From NCBI GenBank assembly GCA_016712715.1, contig JADJQM010000001.1:1507001-1571000 (forward strand): 64,000 nt of DNA. The letters are read 5' to 3'. Below are positions 27,506-39,959 of the stretch, in pieces. The number at the start of each line of letters is the position of its first letter. Position 1 is the first letter of the stretch. The notes under the pieces are model-generated. The model made no database searches. It had not been told where the DNA came from and was given only the letters and a program-made list of their open reading frames with translations. The DNA is from Rhodospirillaceae bacterium (lineage in GTDB: Bacteria; Pseudomonadota; Alphaproteobacteria; Dongiales; Dongiaceae). The translations under genes and the position numbers were made by a program.

Positions 27506-28417
27506 ATGATAGATAAGGCTTTTTTCGAACTCAACCCGGCCCGCAGCGTGATCGCCATCGCTGGCGAAGACCGCGCGGATTTCCTGCAGGGCTTGATCAG
27601 CAATGACACGCGGCGAATTAGTGAAACCAGCGCGATCTATGCCGCTTTGCTGACCCCCCAGGGGAAATTTGCCTATGACCTGATGCTGGTGGGTGACGCT
27701 GACCGCTATCTGGTCGACGCGGAAAGTGCCCGCCGCGCCGATCTGCTGAAGCGCCTGAAGCTCTTCAAGCTGCGCTCGAAGGTGACCCTTGAAGACCTCG
27801 ACGATGCATTCGTGGTCGTCAATCTGTTCGGCGACGGCGCCTTGCAGCGCCTGGGTCTTGCCGACACGCCGGGCGCGGCCCGCCCTCTGGCAGGCGGCAT
27901 TGTCTTCGCCGATCCACGGCTGGTCGCCTTGGGTGCCCGGGCCTTCCTGCCGCGCGGAACTGCGGCACAAGCAATGTTGGATCTCGGGTTCGCGGCGGCA
28001 ACTCCAGGCGACTTTCAGCGCCTGCGCTTCTCGCTGGGCGTGCCTGAAGGCAGCCACGACCTCATCCCCGATAAGTCCATCCTGCTCGAATCCGGCGTAG
28101 ACGAGCTCAACGGTGTTGATTGGCAGAAGGGCTGCTATATGGGCCAGGAGCTGACCGCCCGAACCAAGTATCGTGGGTTGGTCAGAAAGCGTTTGCTCCC
28201 AGTGAAGATTGTCGGCCCGACCTTGGCGCCTGGCACAGTCTTGATGATCGATGGCAAGGAAGTGGGCGAAATCCGGATCGCTGATTCCGATCGGGGCCTC
28301 GCCCTCATCCGCTTGGAGCATCTTGATGCCGCGATGACATTGGGCATCGCCTCGGATGACAGTCACGTGACGGCCAGCGTTCCAAGCTGGGTCAGATTGC
28401 CGGAAACGGTGAGCTGA
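27506..28417 (+). CDS. ygfZ: YgfZ/GcvT-domain protein (iron-sulfur cluster repair)
   Basis: 303 aa, full-length for YgfZ. Folate-binding, GcvT-like fold; supports maintenance of iron-sulfur enzymes in the cytoplasm. The diagnostic KGCYMGQELTARTKYRG motif, with the conserved Cys, is at ~210-226. N-terminal motifs are DFLQGLISNDTR and YAALLTPQGKFAYDL. No defect seen. It sits divergent from pfk. Confidence 0.88.
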   Translation: MIDKAFFELNPARSVIAIAGEDRADFLQGLISNDTRRISETSAIYAALLTPQGKFAYDLMLVGDADRYLVDAESARRADLLKRLKLFKLRSKVTLEDLDDAFVVVNLFGDGALQRLGLADTPGAARPLAGGIVFADPRLVALGARAFLPRGTAAQAMLDLGFAAATPGDFQRLRFSLGVPEGSHDLIPDKSILLESGVDELNGVDWQKGCYMGQELTARTKYRGLVRKRLLPVKIVGPTLAPGTVLMIDGKEVGEIRIADSDRGLALIRLEHLDAAMTLGIASDDSHVTASVPSWVRLPETVS

Positions 28418-28426
28418 CCGCTCACC

Positions 28427-28972
28427 CTATCGCTGCCGGCTCTTTTGCCGGACCTTCAGCCGGGCCATCCAACCAATTGCCGCACCGCAGACGCCAAAGA
28501 ATATCGCGCATCCGATTCCGATCCAATAATCTTCAGGCTTCCCTTTGAAGGCGATAAAAAGGCCTATCAGCACGAAGACGGCTGACAAAAGGGTGAGCGC
28601 AATCAAGGTCCATAAATTGTGCCCGGCTGCTGAATTTGCATAGGATTCAGCAAACGTTATGCGGGCATCTACTTTGGGGTACTGGCGCGCATGGACTTCC
28701 AGCCAAGCATATCCGGGAACAATAAGTGCGCCGGCGACAATCAATTGCACCGAAAGTGATTGGTGTAGAAACAGCCGTATCGCAATCATCGCAGGCACGA
28801 CGACAAAGAAAGTGTACTTGTAGAAACCCTTGTACTTGGCTCGCATCGAGCGTTCGTCGTCTTCCGTCGCCAACAGTCTTCCCTTGCCGAAGCGGCCATA
28901 GAGAAAGAAGAGACGACGCCCTGCTTCATCGGTCTTGAACGCTGCGTTCGTTAAACCATCAAAATAGCCCAT
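28427..28972 (-). CDS. integral membrane protein of unknown function
   Basis: 181 aa from ATG 28972 preceded by GGGGA. A soluble N-terminus of ~45 residues (FKTDEAGRRLFFLYGRFGKGRLL) is followed by two membrane segments (~50-88), a short loop, and two more (~115-137, 147-166) with a basic tail. No family name is recognised. It stands alone between ygfZ and the P1 peptidase gene. Confidence 0.6.
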   Translation of the reverse strand: MGYFDGLTNAAFKTDEAGRRLFFLYGRFGKGRLLATEDDERSMRAKYKGFYKYTFFVVVPAMIAIRLFLHQSLSVQLIVAGALIVPGYAWLEVHARQYPKVDARITFAESYANSAAGHNLWTLIALTLLSAVFVLIGLFIAFKGKPEDYWIGIGCAIFFGVCGAAIGWMARLKVRQKSRQR

Positions 28973-29097
28973 GTCATCCCCACTCAATCTATGCGCGCGG
29001 CTGACAAATCCTCTAACATGGCTTGAGCAGCGAACCAAGTGTCGCCTAATCTGCCAACCATCAACGATCAGGCATCATTGGAAATGGGGATCGATCT

Positions 29098-30172
29098 ATG
29101 GCCAAGGCGCGACTGAGGGATCTGGGTGTCACCCTGGGACAAATGCAGCCCGGACCCCTGAATGCCATCACCGATGTGGCGGGATTGCGGGTCGGTTTCA
29201 GCACTGTTATCCGCGACGAACCACACGTCATCCGCAGCGGCGTCACGGCGTTGTGGCCAGCCGACGACATCTACACCGACTTCATGTTTGCCGGGATCCA
29301 CTCCTTCAACGGCAATGGCGAAATGACCGGCAGTCATTGGCTCAACGAACAGGGGCCTGCTGGCGGCACCCATCACCATCACCAACACCCATGCGACCGG
29401 CATCGCGCGCGATGCGATCTGCGTGCATGCCGCACGCAAGGGTATCGAACAAGCGTGGCATCTGCCCGTGGCCGCCGAGACCTGGGATGGATGGCTGTCG
29501 GATGCCGAGACCTTCCCCATCACCCTGGAACATGCGATCGAGGCCCTCGACTCCGCCAAGGACGGCGTCGTGCCCGAAGGCAATATCGGCGGCGGCACCG
29601 GCATGATCACCCATGAATTCAAGGGCGGGACGGGCACCGCGTCGCGCCGCCTGTCGGCCGCGGATGGCGGTTGGACGGTGGGGGCCCTGGTGCAGTCCAA
29701 CTATGGCAGGCGGTCGCTGCTCCGGTGCGGCCATGCGCCGGTGGGTCTCGAACTCAACACCGACATCGTCGCCTCGGCACATGCCGAGCGGAAAGAGGAA
29801 CAGGGCTCGATCATCGTCATCCTGGCGACCGATGCACCCTTGCTGCCGATCCAATGCCAGCGTCTTGCCCGCCGGGCCACGACTGGGCTGGCCTGGGTGG
29901 GCGGTATCGGCTCCAACGGCTCGGGCGATATCTTCCTCGCCTTCTCGACCGGCAACCGCATCGCGCTGAAATCCAAGATGGCGGAGGTCCGCATGCTGGG
30001 CATGGAGGAATGCACACCCCTCTTCCAGGCGGCAGCCGAGGCGACCGAGGAAGCGATCTGGAACGCACTTTGTGCCGCCGAGACCATGACCGGTTACCAA
30101 GGCCGCACCGCGCACGCTGTCCCCCATGATCTCCTCAAGCAAGCCGTGGCGCGCTATGCCAGACGTGACTAG
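29098..30172 (+). pseudogene. P1 family peptidase (DmpA-like), frameshifted
   Basis: The two parts, 29098 to about 29355 and from there to 30172, together make a full DmpA/L-aminopeptidase of ~357 residues: LNAITDVAGLRVGFSTV, then after the break PITITNTHATGIARD (read in the corrected frame), GNIGGGTGM, FKGGTGTASR, GIGSNGSGDIFLAFST. The family cleaves itself and releases N-terminal residues from peptides. The shift comes from one extra G in GGGG at 29352-29355; three G restore the frame. The nucleophile region is intact after the break. Whether it is a real lesion or an error is open. Confidence 0.85.
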
Positions 30173-30674
30173 ATCCAGCGCGATTGACCAATTGGTTGCC
30201 CGGCTGGCGCTTGCCCCGCATCCTGAGGGCGGATTCTACCGTGAGACCTATCGCGCGTCTGAGTCCATTCCCAAGGCTGGGCTTCCTGCGCGGTTCCACG
30301 GCGAGAGGTCGCAATCGACGGCGATCTATTATCTGCTATGTGCTGGCGACCGCTCAAAACTGCACCGGATCAGATCCGATGAGGTCTGGCATTTCTACGA
30401 CGGCGATCCGCTCGTGATCGTTTCGATTTCTCCCGCCGGACAGTTGATTGAAACGACGCTGGGCCGCGACTTTTCAGTTGGCCAGGTGCCGCAGCATGTC
30501 GTCCCCGCGGGCCATTGGTTTGGGGCGATACCGGCACGCCACGGCGCCTATGCCCTGGCGGGCTGCACCGTAGCACCCGGCTTCGACTTTGCCGATTTCG
30601 AATTGGCGACACGCGCGGCCTTGCTGCAGGACTATCCACAACACATCGCCTGGATCACGCGGTTGACGGATTAG
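30156..30674 (+). CDS. cupin_5 (DUF985) family protein
   Basis: 172 aa from ATG 30156, overlapping the end of the peptidase by 17 bases. Motifs of the family: HPEGGFYRETYRA, SQSTAIYYLLCAGDRSKLHR, DEVWHFYDGDPL, QHVVPAGHWFGAIPA and GCTVAPGFDFADFEL. A single-domain cupin with likely metal-binding His; catalytic role unknown, possibly sugar or small-molecule isomerisation. It converges on plsC. Confidence 0.82.
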   Translation: MPDVTRSSAIDQLVARLALAPHPEGGFYRETYRASESIPKAGLPARFHGERSQSTAIYYLLCAGDRSKLHRIRSDEVWHFYDGDPLVIVSISPAGQLIETTLGRDFSVGQVPQHVVPAGHWFGAIPARHGAYALAGCTVAPGFDFADFELATRAALLQDYPQHIAWITRLTD

Positions 30675-31321
30675 TCCTCGTCATCGTCGAACACCGGCGG
30701 CAGGCTGGCACCCAGCGCCCGGACCGCGTTCTCCATTTCCTGAGTATAAGCCGCGCGGTTGCCGCTCCAGGGCAGCGGTTGCCCCACGACCGCATCCACC
30801 ACCACCGGCACCAGCACGATCTCGCCGCGCGGCAATGCCTTGCCGGCGCCTTGCAGGAACACCGGAATGACCGGCACGTCCGGATAACGCTCCTTGAGGC
30901 GCGCGACACCGCCCTTGAACTTGCCCATCACTTCTGCCGCACCGCGCGAGCCTTCCGGAAACACGATCAGGATCTCGCCGCGATCAAGTGCTGCGGCACT
31001 TTCCTTGAGCGGGTCATCGCCACGGGCGGCATTGCCCCGCTCCAGCGGCAGGATGTTCAGGATCTGGAGGCTGAACCAGGCAAGGTAGCGGTTGCTCAGG
31101 AAATAATCGGCCGCCGCCACCGGCCGCACGATGTCGATATGCCGGTATGGCATTAATGACAGCAGAACCAATGTGTCGAGATGGCTGTTGTGATTGGCGA
31201 TGATGATGGCTGGCCCCGCCTTCGGCAGATTCTCCCGCCCGCGCACCGTGATGCCGAGCATCATGATGGCGATGGGCCGCAGCACACAGAGGGCAAACAG
31301 GCGACGCAGCCAGCGCGACAT
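30671..31321 (-). CDS. lysophospholipid acyltransferase (PlsC-like)
   Basis: 216 aa. Transfers an acyl group to a lysophosphatidate-type acceptor at the inner membrane. The acyltransferase motifs are NHNSHLDTLVLL (HX4D) and FPEGSRGAAEVMGKFKGG. A single hydrophobic segment near the N-terminus anchors it. It is last in a three-gene lipid unit: CDP-alcohol transferase, CdsA, then this; it starts two bases after cdsA ends. It may be a second copy of PlsC with special specificity. Confidence 0.85.
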   Translation of the reverse strand: MSRWLRRLFALCVLRPIAIMMLGITVRGRENLPKAGPAIIIANHNSHLDTLVLLSLMPYRHIDIVRPVAAADYFLSNRYLAWFSLQILNILPLERGNAARGDDPLKESAAALDRGEILIVFPEGSRGAAEVMGKFKGGVARLKERYPDVPVIPVFLQGAGKALPRGEIVLVPVVVDAVVGQPLPWSGNRAAYTQEMENAVRALGASLPPVFDDDED

Positions 31322-31323
31322 GA

Positions 31324-32247
31324 TCAGTAATAGAGGAAATAGATGATGTGGAAGAAGAGCGGCGCGGTGAAGGTAAGACTGTCGACGCGGTCGAGCACAC
31401 CACCATGGCCGGGCAGGAGGCTGCCGCTGTCCTTCAGCTTGAGGTCACGCTTGACGGCCGAAATGGTGACGTCCCCCGCAAATCCGGCCAGGGCCAGCAC
31501 GAAGCCGATGGCGCCGGCCTCGTACCACGAAAGCGGCGTGAGATAGGGGGCCGCAAGCATCGCCACCAGCGTCGTGATGATGACGCCGCCCACCAGGCCT
31601 TCGACCGTCTTGTTGGGGCTGACCTTGGGCACGACCTTGTGCTTGCCCAGCAGCTTGCCGCTGCAATACTGGCCGACATCATTGATCTCGGTCAGCAGCA
31701 GCAGATAGAGCAACAGCCCATCGCCACCGGCAATGGGATTGCCCTCGTTCGGCAGGGCCAACAGAAAGGCCGCGTGGCTCAACGAGAACACGGCAATCAT
31801 CAAACCCCAATGCACCGTCCCCGCGGCCTTGATGAAGCCTTGCGTCTCGCCCGCCAGCACCATGCGGAGCGGCAAGGCCAGGAAGATGTAGACAGGGATG
31901 AAGATGATGAACATGCCGTACCAGCCGATCGACACCCAGTAGTACTGCAGCGGGATCGAGAGATAGGCCCAAAGCAGCACGCGGTGGTCGGCCCGGCGCG
32001 TTGGAATGAGCGTCACGAACTCTTTGAAAGCGAGAAAGCTGATCAGGCCGAAGAGCGCGATCGGCACCCAGGATGGCAGCGCGATCGAGACACCCAGGAG
32101 CAGGATGATCACCCACCAGGTGCGGGTACGCAGCCATAATTCATGCTTCTTGTGCCGCTGCGGCCAGGCCACCGCCGTGGCGATGAACAGCAGAACCATG
32201 ATCGCCGCCAGCGCAATGGCGACGTTGGGCGCAAGATCGAACATCAT
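31324..32247 (-). CDS. cdsA: phosphatidate cytidylyltransferase
   Basis: 307 aa, about eight membrane segments. Makes CDP-diacylglycerol from phosphatidic acid and CTP. The C-terminal signature is complete: SAVKRDLKLKDSGSLLPGHGG, LDRVDSLTF. Its ATG overlaps the stop of the CDP-alcohol transferase by four bases. This member is of the E. coli YnbB-like kind rather than the housekeeping frame near uppS-dxr, so it is probably a second CdsA. Confidence 0.87.
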   Translation of the reverse strand: MMFDLAPNVAIALAAIMVLLFIATAVAWPQRHKKHELWLRTRTWWVIILLLGVSIALPSWVPIALFGLISFLAFKEFVTLIPTRRADHRVLLWAYLSIPLQYYWVSIGWYGMFIIFIPVYIFLALPLRMVLAGETQGFIKAAGTVHWGLMIAVFSLSHAAFLLALPNEGNPIAGGDGLLLYLLLLTEINDVGQYCSGKLLGKHKVVPKVSPNKTVEGLVGGVIITTLVAMLAAPYLTPLSWYEAGAIGFVLALAGFAGDVTISAVKRDLKLKDSGSLLPGHGGVLDRVDSLTFTAPLFFHIIYFLYY

Positions 32248-32852
32248 TTGTGTGTCTCGGCGAGGGCGCGACGCGCGCGATTGAGGAGGGTCACCATGCC
32301 CAGCAGCGTGACCGCGATCATGGCCCAGTTGATCCAGGCGCCCAGCGGCAGCCCAAGACCGATGGCAAAGCCAAGAATACCGAAGACGGCGGCACGGTCG
32401 CTCTTGCCCATCGGTCCGTCATAGCGCCGGCTGGCGCCAATGACCTGGCCCAGGACACCCGTCATCTCGCCGATGATGGCGACGATGACTGCCAGTACGA
32501 CCCACAGGCCGTTGACGCCAGCCAGCAGGGCAAAGGGGAGATAGAGGGCCGCATCCGAGACCACATCGCCCACTTCGTTGAGAATCGCCCCCAGCCGCGA
32601 CTTCATCGCGAACTCGCGCGCCAGGATGCCGTCAATGGCATTGGCCGCCATGCGCAGGAACAGGAAAACCGGCAGGATGAGCCACAGGCGCAGGCAATCC
32701 GGCCAGATGGAGAGGACAATCCCAACCAGGACGGAGCCGAGCATGGCCGCAAGGGTCACGGCATTGGCAGTAACGCCGCCGGCGGCGAGGCGGGCGGCGA
32801 TGGGACGGAGCAATGCCACGAAGCGCGGCTTGAGATCGTAAACGGATGCCAT
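32244..32852 (-). CDS. CDP-alcohol phosphatidyltransferase (YnbA-like)
   Basis: 202 aa, six membrane segments. Transfers a phosphatidyl group from CDP-lipid to an alcohol. The CDP-OH signature is read as NAIDGILAREF and SRLGAILNEVGDVVSDA: Asn replaces the first and third canonical Asp, while DG, AR, G and the last Asp remain. This Asn pattern is also seen, as far as I recall, in the YnbA subfamily, which co-occurs with a CdsA-like gene as here. The substrate alcohol is unknown. It begins seven bases after meaB. Confidence 0.8.
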   Translation of the reverse strand: MASVYDLKPRFVALLRPIAARLAAGGVTANAVTLAAMLGSVLVGIVLSIWPDCLRLWLILPVFLFLRMAANAIDGILAREFAMKSRLGAILNEVGDVVSDAALYLPFALLAGVNGLWVVLAVIVAIIGEMTGVLGQVIGASRRYDGPMGKSDRAAVFGILGFAIGLGLPLGAWINWAMIAVTLLGMVTLLNRARRALAETHK

Positions 32853-32859
32853 GGCGCTA

Positions 32860-33779
32860 CTATAGCTGGCGTGCGCACTCCGCCAAGGCCTGAAACGGCG
32901 AGTCGGCTGTGTCGGCCGTCACGTGTGGGTACGAGAGGCGCTTCAGCCCTTCCCGTCCCCAGCGTTCCTTGATCGCGGCCTGGGTCCAGGCCCGGGTCTG
33001 CGCCGCGCGCTTGGCGCGCAGGCGATTATCGGTCGCCAGCCAGGCAGCGTGACCCGAGACGGCTTCCATGAGGCCGCCGATCCCCTCGGCGGCGTTGGCC
33101 GAGACGATGAGCACCGGAAGGTCCCACTGCGCACCACCCAGCGCCTGTTCGGTGAGGCCGAGCGCCCCCTTTACATCCGCCCGCGCGCGCATGGCGGCGC
33201 GACCGAGATCGCCCTTGGTCACGGCGACGATGTCGGGAATTTCCACAATCCCGGCCTTCATGAACTGGAGCGCGTCCCCAGAGCCGGGCTGGACGCAAAA
33301 AATGATCGTATCGGCGGCAAGCGCAATGTCCGTTTCCGATTGTCCGACGCCGACCGTCTCGATCAGCACGACGTCATAGAGCGCGCGCATCAGGACCATC
33401 GCGGCAAAGGTGATCTCGGCAAGGCCACCCAGCTGGTCGCGCGCCGCCATGGAGCGCACGAAGATGCCTTTGTCCTCCGGATCGGTCCGAAGCCGCGTAC
33501 GATCGCCCAGCAGGGCGCCGCCCGTGCGCTTTGAAGAGGGGTCGATGGCGATGACCCCGATGGTCTTGCCCTTCTGGCGATAAGCCGTGATGAGCGCGCC
33601 GGCAAGGGTTGACTTGCCGACACCTGGCGGGCCAGTGAGGCCGATTACCTGCGCTGTCGCCGCCGCATAAGCGGAATCGAGGAGTCTGACGAGATCGGGA
33701 TCGTCAGGATTGGTTTCCAGCCGCGCCAGGACGCGGGCGAGCGTCTGCTTGCCGCCCGCGCGCAGGTCGGCGAGGCTCG

Positions 33780-33783
<4 letters not shown>
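32860..33783 (-). CDS. meaB: methylmalonyl-CoA mutase-associated GTPase MeaB
   Basis: 307 aa, G3E-type GTPase that protects and reloads the B12 enzyme methylmalonyl-CoA mutase. Walker A GPPGVGKST (~50-58), IDPSSKRTGGALLGDRTR, the GTPase loop VETVGVGQSE-like ETVGVGQS, and VTKGD for base recognition. Together with prpE it suggests propionate use, but the mutase is not in this window. It overlaps the end of ppdK by four bases. Confidence 0.9.
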
Positions 33784-36476
<2,693 letters not shown>

Positions 36477-36480
<4 letters not shown>

Positions 36481-38572
36481 CCTTCGATCCTTGAAAAATC
36501 CGCCACCAGGTTGAAGGTGTTGCGGATCGAGTTCAGCAACCGCAAGCGATTGCCACGCAGTTCTTTTTCGTCGGCATTGACGGTGACCTTGTCGAAAAAG
36601 GCATCGACCGGTGCGCGCAGGCCGGCAAGAGCTGTCATCGCCCCACCGAATTCTTCTGCCCCAATGGCGTCCACGACTTTCTTCCGGGCCGCCTCGAGTG
36701 CCTGATGGAGCGCCTTCTCCTCGTCCTGCTTCAGCCAGGATTGATCCGGCGCCTCACTGTGCGCAACGCCATCTTTCTTTTCTTCAATGCGCAGAATATT
36801 TGTGGCCCGCTTGTAACCGGCCAGGAGATTGGCGCCTTCGGCACTGTCGACCAGGCCCTTCAACGCATCGACCCGCGCCAGCAGGCGCGTCAGGTCATCT
36901 TCATCACCCAGCAAAAACACCGCCGTGATCAGATCATGGCGAACGCCCCGCTCCTTCAGCGCAACTTTCAGACGGTCGGCGAAAAAGTCCATCAAGTCAG
37001 TGACGACGGCCTTGGGTGCGTTCTTCTCGAATCCGCCGATACTGTCGTAATAGCCGCTATAGGCGAAGCCCAGCACATCGCGCAGTTGGAGGCGCAGCTT
37101 GTTCTCAATGATCAATCGGATAGTGCCGAGTGCCGCGCGGCGCAGCGCAAACGGATCCTTCGACCCTGTCGGCTTCTCCTCGATGGCGAAGAAGCCGGTC
37201 AGGGTGTCGATCTTGTCAGCAAGGGCAACGGCGACGCTCACAGGCGCACTCGGGCAGGTGTCGTTCGGACCAAGTGGTTTGTAATGATCGGCAATGGCAT
37301 CTGCGACAGGTTCCGGCAGTTTCTCCGCTCGTGCGTAGTAACGCCCCATGATGCCCTGAAGTTCCGGAAACTCGCCCACCATGCCGGAAACAAGGTCCGC
37401 CTTGGCCAGGGCGGCTGCCTCATTGGGGAGGCTGGCTTCGCAACCGGGAACGTATTTGGCCAGTTCCCGCGCCAGCGCCTTCACGCGCCGCGCCTTATCG
37501 CCGACCGAGCCCAATTTGGCGTGATAGGTGATGCTATCCAGCTGCGGCACGCGCTCACCCAGGCTGATCTTCAGATCCTGGTCCCAGAAGAACTTGGCAT
37601 CGGACAGGCGCGCCCGCAGCACACGCTCATTGCCATGGATGATCGCCTTGCCGCCATCCGTCGCTTCGATATTGGCGGTCACCAGGAAGCGCGGCGCCAG
37701 TTTGCCGCTCTTGTCCAGCAGCGCGAAATACTTCTGATTGACCCGCATCGAGGTGGTCAGCACTTCATGGGGCACCGACATGAACTCGTCATCGATCTTG
37801 CCCATGAGCACGGTCGGCCATTCAACGAGGCCGGTGACCTCGTCGAGCAGGCCGTCATCCGGCTTCACGGTCAAGCCTTCCTTGGCCGCCGCCGCATCCG
37901 CCTGCGACTTGATGGTTGCGCGGCGCTCAGCCTGGTCGAGAATGACCTTAGCGGCTTTCAGCTTCGTCTGGTAATCGGCGAAACTGGTGACCGTGATCTC
38001 GCCCGATGAGAGGAAACGATGACCCCTGGTCTTGTCGCCAAAAGTGACCTTGTTGGGTGCCAGATCGAATGCGCCCGAAACAACTTTACCATCGAACACA
38101 GCTACAACGCTGTGCAGCGGTCGCACCCATCGCTGCGTATTGCTTCCCCAGCGCATTGATTTCGGCCAGGGCATGTCGACCATTGCTGCCAGGATGATCT
38201 CGGGCAGGATCGCGAGGGTGGCCACGCCCTTCTTATCGATCACTGCGAAATAGAATTCACCCTTTCCGGTGTCTCGCTTTCGCACTGATCTAGTGAGGCA
38301 ATGCCGGCGGATTTCAGGAACCCATCCACCGCCTGTGCCGGCGAACCAACGCGCGGGCCCTTCTTTTCTTCCTTCACATCCGGCTGTGCCAACGGCAATC
38401 CATCGACCACCAGCGCCAAACGGCGCGGTGTCACGAAGGATTTCGCCGAGGTGAACGTCAGACCAGCCGCCTTCAGCTTGTCGGTGACCAGCCGCTGCAG
38501 TTCCTCGGCGGCACGTGCCTGCATGCGGGCGGGGATTTCTTCGGAGAAGAGTTCGAGGAGAAGCTCGGCCAT
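36477..38572 (-). CDS. glyS: glycyl-tRNA synthetase beta chain, frameshifted as sequenced
   Basis: ~698 aa in two frames. The N-terminus MAELLLELFSEEIPARMQ is in frame to ~38280; the rest, from KRDTGKGEFYFAVIDKKG through GSVGDKARRVKALARELAK and the C-terminal tRNA-binding part, is in the next. Inserting one A in the AAA run at 38278-38280 (as read on minus) restores QCEKRDTGKG. With GlyQ it charges tRNA-Gly. As the enzyme is normally essential and this is the only copy in view, a sequence error is the likeliest cause. It begins three bases after glyQ. Confidence 0.93.
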
Positions 38573-38575
38573 GAT

Positions 38576-39481
38576 TCAGGCCCCCACTTTCTGGGTAGCT
38601 TCCCAGGCTTCGCAGCAGGCCTTGGCCAGCGTACGCACGCGACCGATATAGGCCTGTCGCTCGGTGACCGAGATGACGCCGCGCGCATCCAGCAGATTGA
38701 ACAAATGAGAGGCTTTCAAGGCTTGATCATAGGCCGGTAACGGCAGCGCCTTGCTGCCGCCCAGGAGCGCCGCGCATTCCTTCTCCGCGTCCTCAAAATG
38801 CTTAAACAGCAGATCGGTGTTGGCGCGTTCGAAGTTGAAGGTCGAGTATTCCTGCTCCGATTGCAGGAACACGTCGCCATAGGTCATACCATGGCCATTA
38901 TAGTCGAGGTCATAGATGCTCTCGACGCCCTGCACATACATGGCGAGGCGCTCGAGGCCGTAGGTAAGTTCGGTCGAGACGGGATTGCATTCCAGCCCGC
39001 CCACCTGCTGGAAATAGGTGAACTGCGAGACTTCCATGCCGTCGCACCAGACTTCCCAGCCCAAGCCCCAGGCACCGAGCGTCGGGCTCTCCCAATCGTC
39101 TTCGACGAAGCGGATGTCATGGAGCATTGGGTCGATGCCGATGGCTTTCAGCGACCCCAGATAGAGATCCTGACTGTCGGCCGGCGACGGCTTCATGATC
39201 ACCTGGAATTGGTAGTAGTGCTGCAGTCGGTTCGGATTCTCGCCATAGCGGCCATCCTTGGGGCGGCGCGAGGCCTGGACATAGGCGGCGCGCCACGGCT
39301 TGGGGCCAAGTGCGCGCAAGCTGGTCGCCCAATGGAATGTGCCGGCACCAACTTCCATGTCATAGGGCTGGAGGACGACGCAGCCCTGCTTCGCCCAATA
39401 GGCCTGCAGTTTCAGGATGAGCGCCTGGAAACAGGTCTCTGGATTTGGTTTCCGGACAACGGCACTCGCCTCGGCGGGCAT
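38576..39481 (-). CDS. glyQ: glycyl-tRNA synthetase alpha chain
   Basis: 301 aa from ATG 39481, ten bases after GGGGG; an earlier ATG at 39508 adds nine unlikely residues. The catalytic subunit of the alpha2-beta2 enzyme. Class II motifs are clear: FQALILKLQAYWAKQGCVVLQ, GTFHWATSLRALGP, AYVQASRRPKDGRYGENPNRL and TYGLERLAMYVQG. It heads the minus-strand run that includes glyS, ppdK, meaB and three lipid genes. Confidence 0.95.
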   Translation of the reverse strand: MPAEASAVVRKPNPETCFQALILKLQAYWAKQGCVVLQPYDMEVGAGTFHWATSLRALGPKPWRAAYVQASRRPKDGRYGENPNRLQHYYQFQVIMKPSPADSQDLYLGSLKAIGIDPMLHDIRFVEDDWESPTLGAWGLGWEVWCDGMEVSQFTYFQQVGGLECNPVSTELTYGLERLAMYVQGVESIYDLDYNGHGMTYGDVFLQSEQEYSTFNFERANTDLLFKHFEDAEKECAALLGGSKALPLPAYDQALKASHLFNLLDARGVISVTERQAYIGRVRTLAKACCEAWEATQKVGA

Positions 39482-39671
39482 GATAGGTGGACCCCCTAAA
39501 ATGATCATCCCGGACGCGCGCCGGAACCGGCTTCTTGGTGCGGCGCAACATACCGACGCACCGGCAGTTAATCAAGCCAAGCCTCAAGCCTTCAGGAGCC
39601 GGAAAGCGCCGATTTCAGCCAAAATTGTGTGACTTATCAGGAGAATCGCTACGCAGGAGGAGCAGCCTGGC

Positions 39672-39920
39672 TCAGCGCGTGCCCCGGCCGCAGGAACAGC
39701 CGGATTTTGCCGGCACATAAGCGCCGCACGCCTTGCACTGGACCATGTCTTCGATCGGTTTCTGGTTTGGTGCGTTCTGGCGCTTGTTTTGCGCCGCGCG
39801 ACCATTGCCACCACGACTGCCACCAGCGCTGCGCTGCTGGCCGCGACGCCAGAAATACCAGACCACCGCGATGATTGCGGCGATCAGGATGAATTTTGGG
39901 AACGTGGGCAAACCGAACAT
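39672..39920 (-). CDS. PP0621-like small membrane-anchored protein
   Basis: 82 aa. One N-terminal membrane segment (FILIAAIIAVVWYFW), an Arg/Gly/Asn-rich linker and a C-terminal cysteine knuckle (CKACGAYVPAKSGCSCG) that may bind zinc. It resembles the small PP0621 family of unknown role. The 190 bases before glyQ hold no other gene. Confidence 0.65.
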   Translation of the reverse strand: MFGLPTFPKFILIAAIIAVVWYFWRRGQQRSAGGSRGGNGRAAQNKRQNAPNQKPIEDMVQCKACGAYVPAKSGCSCGRGTR

Positions 39921-39959
39921 CGATCAGATTTAGCGACCTTGATGCGCATCGGTCAAGGG

